DNA of 54,076 nucleotides from JAICYJ01 sp045806525 (GTDB taxonomy: Bacteria; Actinomycetota; Thermoleophilia; Gaiellales; JAICJC01): positions 1-54,076 of the forward strand of contig JBJMJD010000064.1 in NCBI GenBank assembly GCA_045806525.1. Direction: 5' to 3'. Under the pieces are notes generated by a model. That model did no database searches. It had not been told where the DNA came from and saw nothing but the letters and a program-made list of their open reading frames with translations. This document shows positions 16,365-23,975 of the stretch, one piece after another (the stretch's first letter is position 1; each line of letters opens with the position of its first letter). The position numbers were made by a program, and so were the translations under genes.

Positions 16365-17699
16365 TCAACGCTGACGGCGCTTTCGGCGTCCATATCCTTC
16401 GATGTTGGTCTGCTTGGCACGGGCAACTCCCAGCGCGTCGGGCGGGATGTCGTTGGTGATGACGGAGCCGGCGCCCGTCCAGGCACCGTCACCGATCGTG
16501 ACCGGGGCGACGAAGACATTATGAGAGCTGGTGTGGACGTCCCTGCCGATGGTGGTGCGCTGCTTCTCGATGCCGTCGTAGTTGGCGGTGATGGCACCCG
16601 CGCCGATGTTGCTGCCGGAGCCGACCTCGGCGTCCCCGATGTAGGACAGGTGCGGCACCTTCGCGCCCTCCCCGATCACCGAGTTCTTGATCTCAACGTA
16701 GGTGCCCGCCTTGGCGCCGTCCATCAGGGTCGCTCCCGGGCGAAGGTAGCAGAACGGGCCGACCAGGGCATCTCGCCCGATGGTGGCGTCGACCGCGACG
16801 GCGTGCGGTCCCACCTGCGCGCCGGCGCCGACGCGGGTGGCGCCGCGCAGCACCGTGAACGGGTGCACGGTGGCGTCGGCCTCGATCTCGACGCCGGGCT
16901 CGATGAACGTGCTGGCGGGATCGACGATGGTGACGCCGGCAAGCATGTGGCCGCGGTTGATCCGGGCCCGCAGCTCCGCGTCGGCCTCGGCCAGGTCGAC
17001 CCGGGTGTTGACGCCCTTGGCAACCAGCGGATCGCCGTGGCGGTGGGCGTGCACGACCTCGCCGTCCGCGGCCAGGATCGCGACGATGTCGGTCAGGTAC
17101 AGCTCGCCCTGGTCGTTCTGGTCGGTGACCCGGTCGAGCGCCGACCACAGCCGGTCGCTGCGGACGACGTAGTACCCGCCGTTCACCTCGCGCAGCGCGC
17201 GCTGTGCGTCATCGGCGTCACGGAGCTCGACGATCGCCTCCACCGCTCCCCCGCTCCCACGCACGATCCGCCCGAAGTCACCGCCGATCGTCTCGGTGCG
17301 GTCGAACGTGAGCAGCGTGGCCGCGGCGCCGGCATCGCGGTGCGCAGCCGCCATCGCCAGCAGGGTCTCCGCCTCCACCAGCGGGTGGTCGGCATTCATG
17401 ATCAGCACGTCGCCGGCAAAGCCGGACAGCGCCTCACGGCCGGCCAGGACGGCATCGCCGGTGCCTCGCGCGCTGTGCTGGACGGCGGTCGACGCCCAGC
17501 CGGGCACGAGCGCGTCCAGCTCCGGCTGATCGGGCGGGACGATCACCACGACCGGGTCCGCCCCCAGCGGCTGCACTGCGGCCAGCGACCAGCCCAGCAG
17601 CGGACGGCCGCAGGCGGTGTGCAGCAGCTTGGGCAGGCGCGACTTCATGCGCGTGCCCTTGCCGGCGGCGAGGACGAGGCAGGCGAGCGGTTGGGTCAT
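16365..17699 (-). CDS. glmU: Bifunctional GlmU (GlcNAc-1-P uridyltransferase / GlcN-1-P acetyltransferase)
   Basis: 444 residues from ATG 17699; a TTG at 17708 is an alternative. It makes UDP-GlcNAc for peptidoglycan. The N-terminal Rossmann domain has CLVLAAGKGTRMKSRLPK and the uridyltransferase motifs (SARGTGDAVL, EVNGGYYVV, GELYLTDIV). From about residue 240 on there is a left-handed beta-helix of hexapeptide repeats. The acetyltransferase signature (GAKAGTYVEIKNS, PHLSYIGDAEVG, NIGAGAITANYDG) is intact. The metal-loop segment reads LIMNADHPLV, where many homologues have a GDxPL pattern, a small divergence. The C-terminal tail is short and basic. tRNA-Gln lies just upstream on the same strand, as I recall for mycobacteria. 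Confidence 0.96.
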   Translation of the reverse strand: MTQPLACLVLAAGKGTRMKSRLPKLLHTACGRPLLGWSLAAVQPLGADPVVVIVPPDQPELDALVPGWASTAVQHSARGTGDAVLAGREALSGFAGDVLIMNADHPLVEAETLLAMAAAHRDAGAAATLLTFDRTETIGGDFGRIVRGSGGAVEAIVELRDADDAQRALREVNGGYYVVRSDRLWSALDRVTDQNDQGELYLTDIVAILAADGEVVHAHRHGDPLVAKGVNTRVDLAEADAELRARINRGHMLAGVTIVDPASTFIEPGVEIEADATVHPFTVLRGATRVGAGAQVGPHAVAVDATIGRDALVGPFCYLRPGATLMDGAKAGTYVEIKNSVIGEGAKVPHLSYIGDAEVGSGSNIGAGAITANYDGIEKQRTTIGRDVHTSSHNVFVAPVTIGDGAWTGAGSVITNDIPPDALGVARAKQTNIEGYGRRKRRQR

Positions 17700-17716
17700 T
17701 TCACTCAAAGGGGAGA

Positions 17717-17787
17717 CTGGGGCGCCTGGATTCGAACCAGGGGTCGCGGGACCAAAACCCGCTGCCTTACCACTTGGCCACGCCCCA
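17717..17787 (-). tRNA. tRNA-Gln (anticodon TTG)
   Basis: Read on the minus strand, the acceptor arms TGGGGCG and CGCCCCA pair over 7 bp, with G as discriminator base. The D arm is GCC...GGC. The anticodon stem GCGGG/CCCGC encloses the loop TTTTGGT (anticodon TTG), which reads CAA as Gln. The T arm is CCTGG-TTCGAAT-CCAGG. CCA is not encoded. It lies between glmU and the small membrane protein gene. Confidence 0.95.
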
Positions 17788-17833
17788 TCGCCGTGCGGTC
17801 AGGCAACCACCACGAGTATACGGATCCGGATTT

Positions 17834-18211
17834 CTAGGTGCGGCGGAGGTCGCCAAGAAGCACGAGCACCATGATCACCAGCAGCAGCGCCCCCACGATC
17901 GCGGCGAAGAAGAACAGCCCGAAGATGGCGGGCACCACGATTCCCGCGACCGCCTGTGACATCGCCACCACCCACAGCGGCCGGCGCGCGGCGGGCGGCA
18001 CCCGGCGGCGCAGGTAGAGGTACGACAGCACCGCCAGCACGCCAACCAGCCACATCAGCCGGAAGCCGACGTGCCAGGCAAAGGCCGCCTCGACGAATCC
18101 GACCACGACGGCGATGCGGATGCTGTTGTCGCGCACCCAGCGGACCGGGCTGCGCCGCCTCGGCTTCTGCTCGAGCGTCACCTGGTCGCTTGAGAGGTTC
18201 CATTCGGCCAT
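17834..18211 (-). CDS. Small integral membrane protein
   Basis: 125 residues from ATG 18211. A soluble, basic N-terminus of about 30 residues (WNLSSDQVTLEQKPRRRSP) is followed by three or four membrane segments at about 31-48, 52-67, 78-100 and 100-120. It ends with LGDLRRT. I do not recognise the family. A clean -10 box (TAGAAT, 18218-18223) lies 6 bases before the ATG and overlaps the ispE stop codon, so the gene can be transcribed on its own as a leaderless message. Confidence 0.75.
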   Translation of the reverse strand: MAEWNLSSDQVTLEQKPRRRSPVRWVRDNSIRIAVVVGFVEAAFAWHVGFRLMWLVGVLAVLSYLYLRRRVPPAARRPLWVVAMSQAVAGIVVPAIFGLFFFAAIVGALLLVIMVLVLLGDLRRT

Positions 18212-18217
18212 GTCCCA

Positions 18218-18223
18218 ATTCTA
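18218..18223 (-). promoter_or_regulatory. Leaderless-type -10 box inside the ispE stop
   Basis: On the minus strand TAGAAT-TGGGAC-ATG. The TAG of the hexamer is also the stop codon of ispE. This is the cleanest of the leaderless-type boxes in the window. Confidence 0.6.
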
Positions 18224-19003
18224 CACGGGCGCAGTGGCGATCGAGCCCGGGATCAGGGCCGCTGCCGCCTCGGCGGCTGCCCGGTCGCCGAACAGGCCGA
18301 ACACGGTGGGGCCGCTGCCCGAGACGGCGGTGGCCAGAGCGCCAGCCGCGCGCACGGACGCGAGCGCGCCCGCGATCCCCGGACACAGCTCGATCGCCGC
18401 CGGCTGCAGGTCGTTCGCCACCAGCCCGGCCACGTCGGCCGCCGAGCGCACGGTGTGGACGCCGCGGATCAGGTCGCCGCGCACCGCCGGGTAGATCTCG
18501 TTCGGCCGTGCCCGCGCGTAGACGTCAGCCGTTGACAGCCGCTCCTGCGACGGCACCAGCAGCACCCCGAAGCTGCGCGGAAACTCCGGCAGCGGCCGCA
18601 GCACGTCCCCTCGTCCCGTGCCCAGCGCCACCTCGAGGCCCGACAGGAAGAAGGGCACGTCCGAGCCCAGCGATCGGGCGATCGTGTACAGCTCGTCCAC
18701 GGGCCGGCGTCCACGCAGCGCCCGCAGCACCGCAGCCGCGTCGGATGAGCCGCCGCCCAGGCCGGCCGCCACCGGGATCCGCTTGTCCACCACCACCCGC
18801 CGCGTCTCCCCCAGTGCCTCCAGGGCGCGGGTCATCAGCGTGTCGGGAAACCCCTCGACGCTGATGGCCGGGGCTGGATGAAGCTCGATCGTGTCGCGCA
18901 GGTCGATCGCGACGAACACGGTGGCCAGCCGGTGGAAGCCGTCGTCTCGGCGCGGGCCCACCCGCAGGCAGAGGTTGATCTTGGCAGGCGCGGTCAGGAT
19001 CAC
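18221..19003 (-). CDS. ispE: 4-diphosphocytidyl-2-C-methyl-D-erythritol kinase
   Basis: 260 residues from GTG 19003. A GHMP kinase of the non-mevalonate isoprenoid pathway, it phosphorylates CDP-ME. The motifs are in place: APAKINLCLRVGPRRDDGFH (substrate), PVAAGLGGGSSDAAA (ATP loop) and VSGSGPTVFGLF (motif 3). The start overlaps the ksgA stop as GTGA. ksgA-ispE pairing is the common actinobacterial arrangement. The protein is slightly shorter than the typical ~290 residues. Confidence 0.95.
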   Translation of the reverse strand: MILTAPAKINLCLRVGPRRDDGFHRLATVFVAIDLRDTIELHPAPAISVEGFPDTLMTRALEALGETRRVVVDKRIPVAAGLGGGSSDAAAVLRALRGRRPVDELYTIARSLGSDVPFFLSGLEVALGTGRGDVLRPLPEFPRSFGVLLVPSQERLSTADVYARARPNEIYPAVRGDLIRGVHTVRSAADVAGLVANDLQPAAIELCPGIAGALASVRAAGALATAVSGSGPTVFGLFGDRAAAEAAAALIPGSIATAPV

Positions 19004-19770
19004 AGCAGCTCCAGGAACTGCTCCGGGGCGAGCTGCTCGGCCCGCAGACCGGCCAGATCGGCGGGCGCCTCCAGGCCGGCCAGCCGCAGCCCGTTGCCCA
19101 GCCGCTTGCGGCGGTGCGCGAACGCGGCGTGCACCACCTGCGACAGCCGCGGCCAGTCCGGCCCGGAGGCGATCGGGGAGCGCCGCTCGAACGCGACCAG
19201 CGCCGAGTCGACCCGGGGCACCGGCGTGAACACGTTGCGCGACACGGGGCGCATCGCCAGCCGCGAGCAGGACAGCTGCACGAGCACGGAGACGGCGCCA
19301 TAGGCCTTGCTGGCGGGAGCGGCGAACAGCCGGTCGGCGATCTCGCGCTGCACCATCACGCAGAACCGCTCACACACGGGCAGCGCGTCCATGATCACCG
19401 GAGTCGCCACGCTGTAGGGCAGGTTGGCGACCATCGCCGCCGGCGGGGGCCGAAGCGCCGCGAAGTCGACGCGCATGGCGTCGGCGAACAGCAGCTGCAC
19501 GTTGTCCACGCCGTCCAGCGTGATCGCCAGCGCCGGCTGCAGCCGGCGGTCGATCTCGATCGCATGCACCAGCCGCGCGCGCTCTGCCAGCCAGCGGGTC
19601 AGCACGCCCAGGCCCGCCCCCACCTCCAGCACCACGTCGTCGCCGCGCAGCGGCGCAACCGAGCCGATCATGCGCAGCACGTTGTCGTCGATCAGGAAGT
19701 TCTGGCCGAGGTCGCGGTTGGGCGTGATGCCGAGCTCGCGCAGCCGGGCGATGGAGGCCTGCTTGCTCAC
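19000..19770 (-). CDS. rsmA: 16S rRNA (A1518/A1519-N6)-dimethyltransferase
   Basis: 256 residues from GTG 19770; the frame continues upstream but homology begins at VSKQASIARL. Also called ksgA. It dimethylates two adjacent adenines near the 3' end of 16S rRNA. SAM-binding motifs are GQNFLIDDNVL, VLEVGAGLGVLT, HAIEIDRRLQPAL and FADAMRVDF, with catalytic motif IV NLPYSVATPVI. The C-terminal domain contains FTPVPRVDSALVAFERR. It starts 7 bases after the EamA transporter gene and overlaps ispE by 4 bases. Confidence 0.95.
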   Translation of the reverse strand: MSKQASIARLRELGITPNRDLGQNFLIDDNVLRMIGSVAPLRGDDVVLEVGAGLGVLTRWLAERARLVHAIEIDRRLQPALAITLDGVDNVQLLFADAMRVDFAALRPPPAAMVANLPYSVATPVIMDALPVCERFCVMVQREIADRLFAAPASKAYGAVSVLVQLSCSRLAMRPVSRNVFTPVPRVDSALVAFERRSPIASGPDWPRLSQVVHAAFAHRRKRLGNGLRLAGLEAPADLAGLRAEQLAPEQFLELL

Positions 19771-19777
19771 GGGAGGA

Positions 19778-20599
19778 TCATGCCAGCGCCACCATCGCCA
19801 CCCCGCCCGCCACGACGGCGGCACCCAGCACGGTGCGCGGGTCGGGCCGCCGCCAGGCCAGGGCCGCGGCCAGCAGCGGCGCCACCACGATGCTCGACTC
19901 GCGAACCGCCGAGACGGATGCGGCCGGAGCCCGCTGCAGGGCCGCCAGCACCAGCGCGTAGGCGGCGAACATGCCGATGCCGGCCACCACCGCCGAGCGG
20001 CCCGCGGCCGCCCGCAGCGCGGCCGCGCCGTCGCGCGACGCGACCCAGCCCGCGTAGGCCAGCGCCGGCCACAGCATCACCAGCTCGAGGTAGGGCACCG
20101 GCGAGGCGTAGCGGAGCCCGTGCTTGTCGACCAGCGTGTACCCCGCAATCGACGCGGCCACCGTCAGCGCCAGCAGCACGTCGCGGCGCCCGGCCCGGTT
20201 GCGGCTTGTGGACACGATGGCGATCCCGCCGGCCACCAGCAGCACGCCGGCCAGCTGCAGCGGCCCGGTGGCGACCCCCGTGACGATCGCCGCCGCCAGC
20301 ACCAGCACCGGAGCGGCTCCGCGCGCGATCGGGTAGATCACCGAGACGTCGGCGCGGCGATAGGCGGCCGCCAGCAGCATGATGTAGGCCAGCTCGAGCA
20401 CGGCCGAGGCGGCCGCCCAGGGTGCGACGCCCGCCTGCACGTCCCAGGTGGCGGCGGCCAGAGGAAGGCCCACCGCCACCGAGGCCAGCATCGCGACGGC
20501 GGCGGCCGGCTGGGGATCGCGGGCGCCTCCCACCAGCACGTTCCAGAGCGCATGCACCAGCGCCGCCGAGAGCGCCAGGGCCAGCGCGGCGGTGCTCAC
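19778..20599 (-). CDS. EamA/DMT-superfamily permease
   Basis: 273 residues from GTG 20599. About ten hydrophobic helices are visible in two similar halves. The first half contains LSAALVHALWNVLVGG, a common EamA opening, and AAAYRRADVSVIYPIARGAAPV. The second half contains GYTLVDKHGLRY and APAASVSAVRESSIVVAPLLAAALAWR, the repeated family signature. It likely exports or imports a small metabolite; the substrate is not predictable. The start overlaps the tatD stop (GTGA), so it is inserted as a coupled gene between tatD and ksgA. Confidence 0.88.
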   Translation of the reverse strand: MSTAALALALSAALVHALWNVLVGGARDPQPAAAVAMLASVAVGLPLAAATWDVQAGVAPWAAASAVLELAYIMLLAAAYRRADVSVIYPIARGAAPVLVLAAAIVTGVATGPLQLAGVLLVAGGIAIVSTSRNRAGRRDVLLALTVAASIAGYTLVDKHGLRYASPVPYLELVMLWPALAYAGWVASRDGAAALRAAAGRSAVVAGIGMFAAYALVLAALQRAPAASVSAVRESSIVVAPLLAAALAWRRPDPRTVLGAAVVAGGVAMVALA

Positions 20600-21318
20600 G
20601 GCAGCCCGAACACGCGCGCAGCGTTGCGCTCGATCAGCTCGCCCAGGGAGGCGGCGTCCACGCCGCGCAGGCCGGCCAGGAACGCCAGCGTGTGCAGCAC
20701 GTTGGCGGGGGAGTTGGGGTGGCCGCGCAGCGGCACGGGAGTCAGGAACGGGCTGTCGGTCTCCGCCAGCAGCAGCTCGTCCGGCACCCGGGCGGCGGCC
20801 TGCTGGAGATCCACCGCTTTGGGGTACGTGACGTTGCCCGCGAACGACAGCAGATAGCCGCGCTCGACCGCCTCGTCCAACCGTGGCGCCGAGGAGAAGC
20901 AGTGCAGCACCACGGGCACCCGCGCGTCCTCGAGCATTGGGAACGTCTCGTGATCCGCCTCGCGGGTGTGGATCACGAGCGGCAGGCCGAGCTCGTTTGC
21001 CAGCTCGATCTGCGCGGCGAACACGCGGCGCTGATCGTCGGGCGGGGCGTTGTTGCGGTAGAAGTCGAGGCCGACCTCGCCCAGCGCGACCACCCTGGGA
21101 CGGGCCAGCAGCGGGCGCACGGCCTCGATGTCGGCGTCGGCGGCCTCGTGCGGGTGCCAGCCGACGATCGCCCACACCCCGGGGTGGCGGGCGGCAAGGT
21201 CGACCGCCTGCTCGCGGCCGATCGTGAGGATGCGCTCGACGCCGGCTGCGGCAGCCTCGTCGACCGCCGCGTCGGGGCCCTGCTCGCAGCGCTCGAGGTG
21301 CGCGTGGGTGTCGATCAC
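20596..21318 (-). CDS. TatD-family metal-dependent hydrolase
   Basis: 240 residues from GTG 21318, giving the standard N-terminus VIDTHAHLE. This is a TIM-barrel deoxyribonuclease/hydrolase. Metal ligands are seen in DTHAHLE (HxH), VALGEVGLDFYR (Glu), VIHTREAD (His), VLHCFSS (His) and LAETDSPF (Asp). TatD proteins have 3'-5' exonuclease activity and a proposed DNA-repair role. The start overlaps the metG stop (GTGA). The metG-tatD-ksgA-ispE order is a classical conserved block. Confidence 0.93.
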   Translation of the reverse strand: MIDTHAHLERCEQGPDAAVDEAAAAGVERILTIGREQAVDLAARHPGVWAIVGWHPHEAADADIEAVRPLLARPRVVALGEVGLDFYRNNAPPDDQRRVFAAQIELANELGLPLVIHTREADHETFPMLEDARVPVVLHCFSSAPRLDEAVERGYLLSFAGNVTYPKAVDLQQAAARVPDELLLAETDSPFLTPVPLRGHPNSPANVLHTLAFLAGLRGVDAASLGELIERNAARVFGLP

Positions 21319-22811
21319 TTCTCGACGCGCGGGAACAACGGCTCGGGCTGGTGCACCTCGCTGCCGGCGGCGAGCGTCCCCAGCGCGGCCCGATCCCACG
21401 TGATGCCACCGGGGTCGCCGACGGCCGCCAGGATCTTCTCGGCGGAGACCGGGATGTACGGATACAGCATCACACCCAGCGACCGCACCGTGTCCGCCAG
21501 CGTGTACAGCGCGTCGTCGAGCGCCCGCACCTGCTCGGGCTCGTCTGACCTGGCCAGCACCCAGGGCTGCTGCTCCTCGACGAAGCGGTTGGCCGACCGA
21601 ACCAGCGTCCAGATCTCCTCCAGGGCCCCGGACAGGTCGACGGCATCCAGCCGCGCGGCCACCGACTCATGCACCGGCGCGAGCGCGTTTCGGCCCTCCG
21701 GCACGCGACCCTCGCGGTAGCGCACGACCATCGCGGTTGCGCGCGACACCAGGTTGCCGAGGTCGTTCGCGAGCTCGCCGTCGTAGCGGCGGTGCAGGCC
21801 CTCCCAGGTGACGTCCCCGTCCTGGCCCCATTGCACCTCGCGCATCAGGTAGAAGCGCAGCGCGTCGGCGCCCAGCAGGTCGATCACCTGGAACGGGTCG
21901 ATCACGTTGCCGAGCGTCTTGCTCATCTTCTGGCTGCCCGTGGTGAAGTAGCCGTGGACGAACAGGCCGCGGGGCGGTTCGTAGCCGGCCGCCAGCAGCA
22001 TCGCCGGCCAGATGATGCCGTGCAGCCGCAGGATGTCCTTGGCCATCAGGTGCAGCGAGGTCGGCCAGAACTCGGACGTCACGTCGCGCCCGAGGCCGTA
22101 CTCCTGGGCGGTGCGGTAGTTGAGAAGCGCGTCCACCCACACGTAGATGGTCTGGCTCGGCTCCCACGGCACGGGGATGCCCCAGCTGACGCTGGCCCGG
22201 GTGAACGAGACGTCCTCGAGGCCGCCCGCGATCATCGATCGGGCCTCGTTGTAGCGGGCGCGGGGGCGCACGAAGTCGGGGTTGGCGTCGTAGAGCTCCA
22301 GCAGCCTCGGCGCCCACTTCGAGAGCGGAAAGAACCAGTTCTTCTCCTCCACCCAGTCGACGGGGCGGTTGTGGATCGGGCATAGGTTGCCGGGCTGGAT
22401 CAGGTCGCCCTCGGCGTAGAAGACCTCGCAGGAGCTGCAGTAGAGGCCGGCATAGGTGCCCTCGTAGAGGTGGCCGTCGTCGTACAGCTGCTGGACGAAG
22501 TCCTGCACGCGGCGCTCGTGCTCCGGATCGGTGGTGCGGATGAAGAAGTCGTTCGACGAGTCCATGGCCGTCGTCATCCGGCGGAAGCGCTCGGACACCT
22601 CGTCGCAAAACTGTTTGGGCGGCATGCCGGCGGCCTCGGCGGCACGGGCGACGTTGCCGCCATGCTCATCGGTGCCGGTCAGGAAGAAGACGTCCTCGCC
22701 GCGCTGGCGGTGGTGCCGGGCCAGGGCGTCCCCGGCCACGGTCGTGTACGCGTGTCCAAGATGCGGATCAGAGTTGACGTAGTAGATCGGTGTGGTGACG
22801 GAGAAGGCCAT
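21315..22811 (-). CDS. metG: Methionyl-tRNA synthetase
   Basis: 498 residues, the short form without the C-terminal tRNA-binding domain. HIGH box: DPHLGHAYTT. KMSKS box: SQKMSKTLGN. The connective domain keeps one CxxC knuckle (YCSSC) and a CPIH pair instead of a second CxxC, a known variant group. The anticodon-binding helix bundle is visible from LGNLVSRATAM on. ATG 22811 is preceded by a -10-like TAGGAT (22824-22829), so the 5' leader would be very short. I looked for a T-box or SAM riboswitch in the upstream spacer and found none. Confidence 0.97.
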   Translation of the reverse strand: MAFSVTTPIYYVNSDPHLGHAYTTVAGDALARHHRQRGEDVFFLTGTDEHGGNVARAAEAAGMPPKQFCDEVSERFRRMTTAMDSSNDFFIRTTDPEHERRVQDFVQQLYDDGHLYEGTYAGLYCSSCEVFYAEGDLIQPGNLCPIHNRPVDWVEEKNWFFPLSKWAPRLLELYDANPDFVRPRARYNEARSMIAGGLEDVSFTRASVSWGIPVPWEPSQTIYVWVDALLNYRTAQEYGLGRDVTSEFWPTSLHLMAKDILRLHGIIWPAMLLAAGYEPPRGLFVHGYFTTGSQKMSKTLGNVIDPFQVIDLLGADALRFYLMREVQWGQDGDVTWEGLHRRYDGELANDLGNLVSRATAMVVRYREGRVPEGRNALAPVHESVAARLDAVDLSGALEEIWTLVRSANRFVEEQQPWVLARSDEPEQVRALDDALYTLADTVRSLGVMLYPYIPVSAEKILAAVGDPGGITWDRAALGTLAAGSEVHQPEPLFPRVEK

Positions 22812-23021
22812 GGCAGGCGCTGCATCCTACCGGTGTGCGGACCGGCGGCGGCCCCGTCGTTGCACCGTCGTGACCGGCACATGACACCGAATCCTGCAAC
22901 GAACCTCACGCGGCGGTGACGATCCCAACGCCGCCGGCAAGGATCCGCACCGCAGCGCCGGCACGAACAACAACGACCCTCGATGGCAACCTACAACCAC
23001 GCGGGCGTGCCCCGCCGCCTG

Positions 23022-23053
23022 GTGACGACTCGTCACGATCCGGTGTCGGATCG
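23022..23053. repeat. Two adjoining perfect palindromes
   Basis: GTGACGA-C-TCGTCAC (23022-23036) is followed directly by CGATCCG-GTGT-CGGATCG (23036-23053). They share one base. Confidence 0.6.
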
Positions 23054-23070
23054 CCCACGCCACCCGAGTC

Positions 23071-23083
23071 GGGCTCTGAGCCC
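23071..23083. repeat. Intergenic palindrome GGGCTCTGAGCCC, copy 3
   Basis: Same 6-bp arms as the copies at 1753 and 1863, with the centre base changed A to T (equivalent to reading the other strand). It overlaps a further palindrome, CCCGA-G-TCGGG, at 23063-23073. Confidence 0.7.
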
Positions 23084-23156
23084 GTTAAGAGCGCGGCAGG
23101 CGTTGCACAGCTGGACAGGCGGCGTTACCCCTGACTGCGAAGGCGTGACGAACCCG

Positions 23157-23975
23157 TCAGCGGCCGGTGAGGCTGGCGTAGATGCGGTTGCGGGGCAAGC
23201 CGGTCAGCTGCGACGCCAGCGCTGCCGCGCGCTTCGCGCCCACGGCCGCCGTCAGCTCGGCCAGGAGCGCTGGGTCAGGGAGCGCCGGGGCGGCCGGCTC
23301 CGCCGGCGCCAGCACCAGCGTCACCTCGCCCTTCGGAGGATCGGCGAAGCGTTCGGCCAGGGATGCGGCGTCGCCGCGCTCGACCTGCTCGTGCAGCTTC
23401 GTCAGCTCTCGGCAGACCGCCATCCGCCTGCCGGGCTCGCGTTGCGCCAAGCGCGAGAGCGTGGCGGGCAGACGGCGTGGCGACTCGAAGGCCACGATCG
23501 GAAGGCCCGCCGGGTCGAGCCGGTCGATCAGCGCAGCGAGCGCGCCCGGCGAGCGTGGCAGGAAGCCCGCGAACGCGAAGCCGCCACCCGCCATGCCCGC
23601 GGCCACCAGCGCCGTGGTCACCGACGATGGGCCGGGCAGCACCACCAGTTCGGCGCCTGCAGTGATCGCCCGGGACACGAGCCAGGCGCCCGGGTCGGAG
23701 ACGGCCGGGAAGCCAGCGTCGGTCAGCAGGCAGACGCGCTGTCCTTCGGCCACGCGCCGCAGCAGCGCCGGCGTCTGGGCACGCTCGTTGTGCTCGTGCA
23801 GCGCGAGCAGCGGCAGATCGATGCCGTGCCGCTGAAGCAGCGTGCGCGAGTGGCGCGTGTCCTCACATGCGGCCACGTCGGCGCGCCGCAGCTCCTCCAG
23901 CGCGCGCAGGGTGATGTCGCCGAGGTTGCCGATCGGCGTGGGACAGACGACGAGTGCCCCGCCCGGGAGCGTCAC
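23157..23975 (-). CDS. rsmI: 16S rRNA (cytidine1402-2'-O)-methyltransferase
   Basis: 272 residues from GTG 23975. A tetrapyrrole-methylase-fold enzyme, it 2'-O-methylates C1402 in the decoding centre. Motifs: VVCPTPIGNLGDITLRALE, CEDTRHSRTLL, VCLLTDAGFPAVSDPG, LPGPSSVTTALVAAG, FAGFLPRSPG and the VAFESPRRLPATL segment. A small C-terminal helical domain follows (LTAAVGAKRAAALASQLTGLPRNRIYASL). The start overlaps the ROK kinase stop (GTGA). Confidence 0.95.
   Translation of the reverse strand: MTLPGGALVVCPTPIGNLGDITLRALEELRRADVAACEDTRHSRTLLQRHGIDLPLLALHEHNERAQTPALLRRVAEGQRVCLLTDAGFPAVSDPGAWLVSRAITAGAELVVLPGPSSVTTALVAAGMAGGGFAFAGFLPRSPGALAALIDRLDPAGLPIVAFESPRRLPATLSRLAQREPGRRMAVCRELTKLHEQVERGDAASLAERFADPPKGEVTLVLAPAEPAAPALPDPALLAELTAAVGAKRAAALASQLTGLPRNRIYASLTGR

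Larger units (their letters stand above)
22812..23156. other. 345-base intergenic spacer rich in palindromes, no gene
   Basis: I see no credible gene here: the frames have no consistent third-position G/C bias and no recognisable motif. A -10 box for metG lies at 22824-22829. Between 23022 and 23083 four perfect inverted repeats follow each other almost without gaps: 23022-23036 (7-bp arms, 1-base centre), 23036-23053 (7-bp arms, 4-base loop), 23063-23073 (5-bp arms) and 23071-23083 (GGGCTC-T-GAGCCC). Another hairpin (TGACG-AACC-CGTCA, 23146-23159) spans the rsmI stop codon and could end its transcript. Confidence 0.6.

Noticed and set aside
16319..16393. Longer prs start at ATG 16393
   Set aside because: It would add 25 residues without family similarity, overlap glmU by 29 bases and place GGA only one base from the ATG. 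It remains possible and is mentioned in the prs entry.
22812..23156. T-box or SAM riboswitch upstream of metG
   Set aside because: No T-box core (AGGGTGGNACCGCG-like) or SAM-type core could be found on the minus strand, and a -10 box sits only 12 bases before the start codon.
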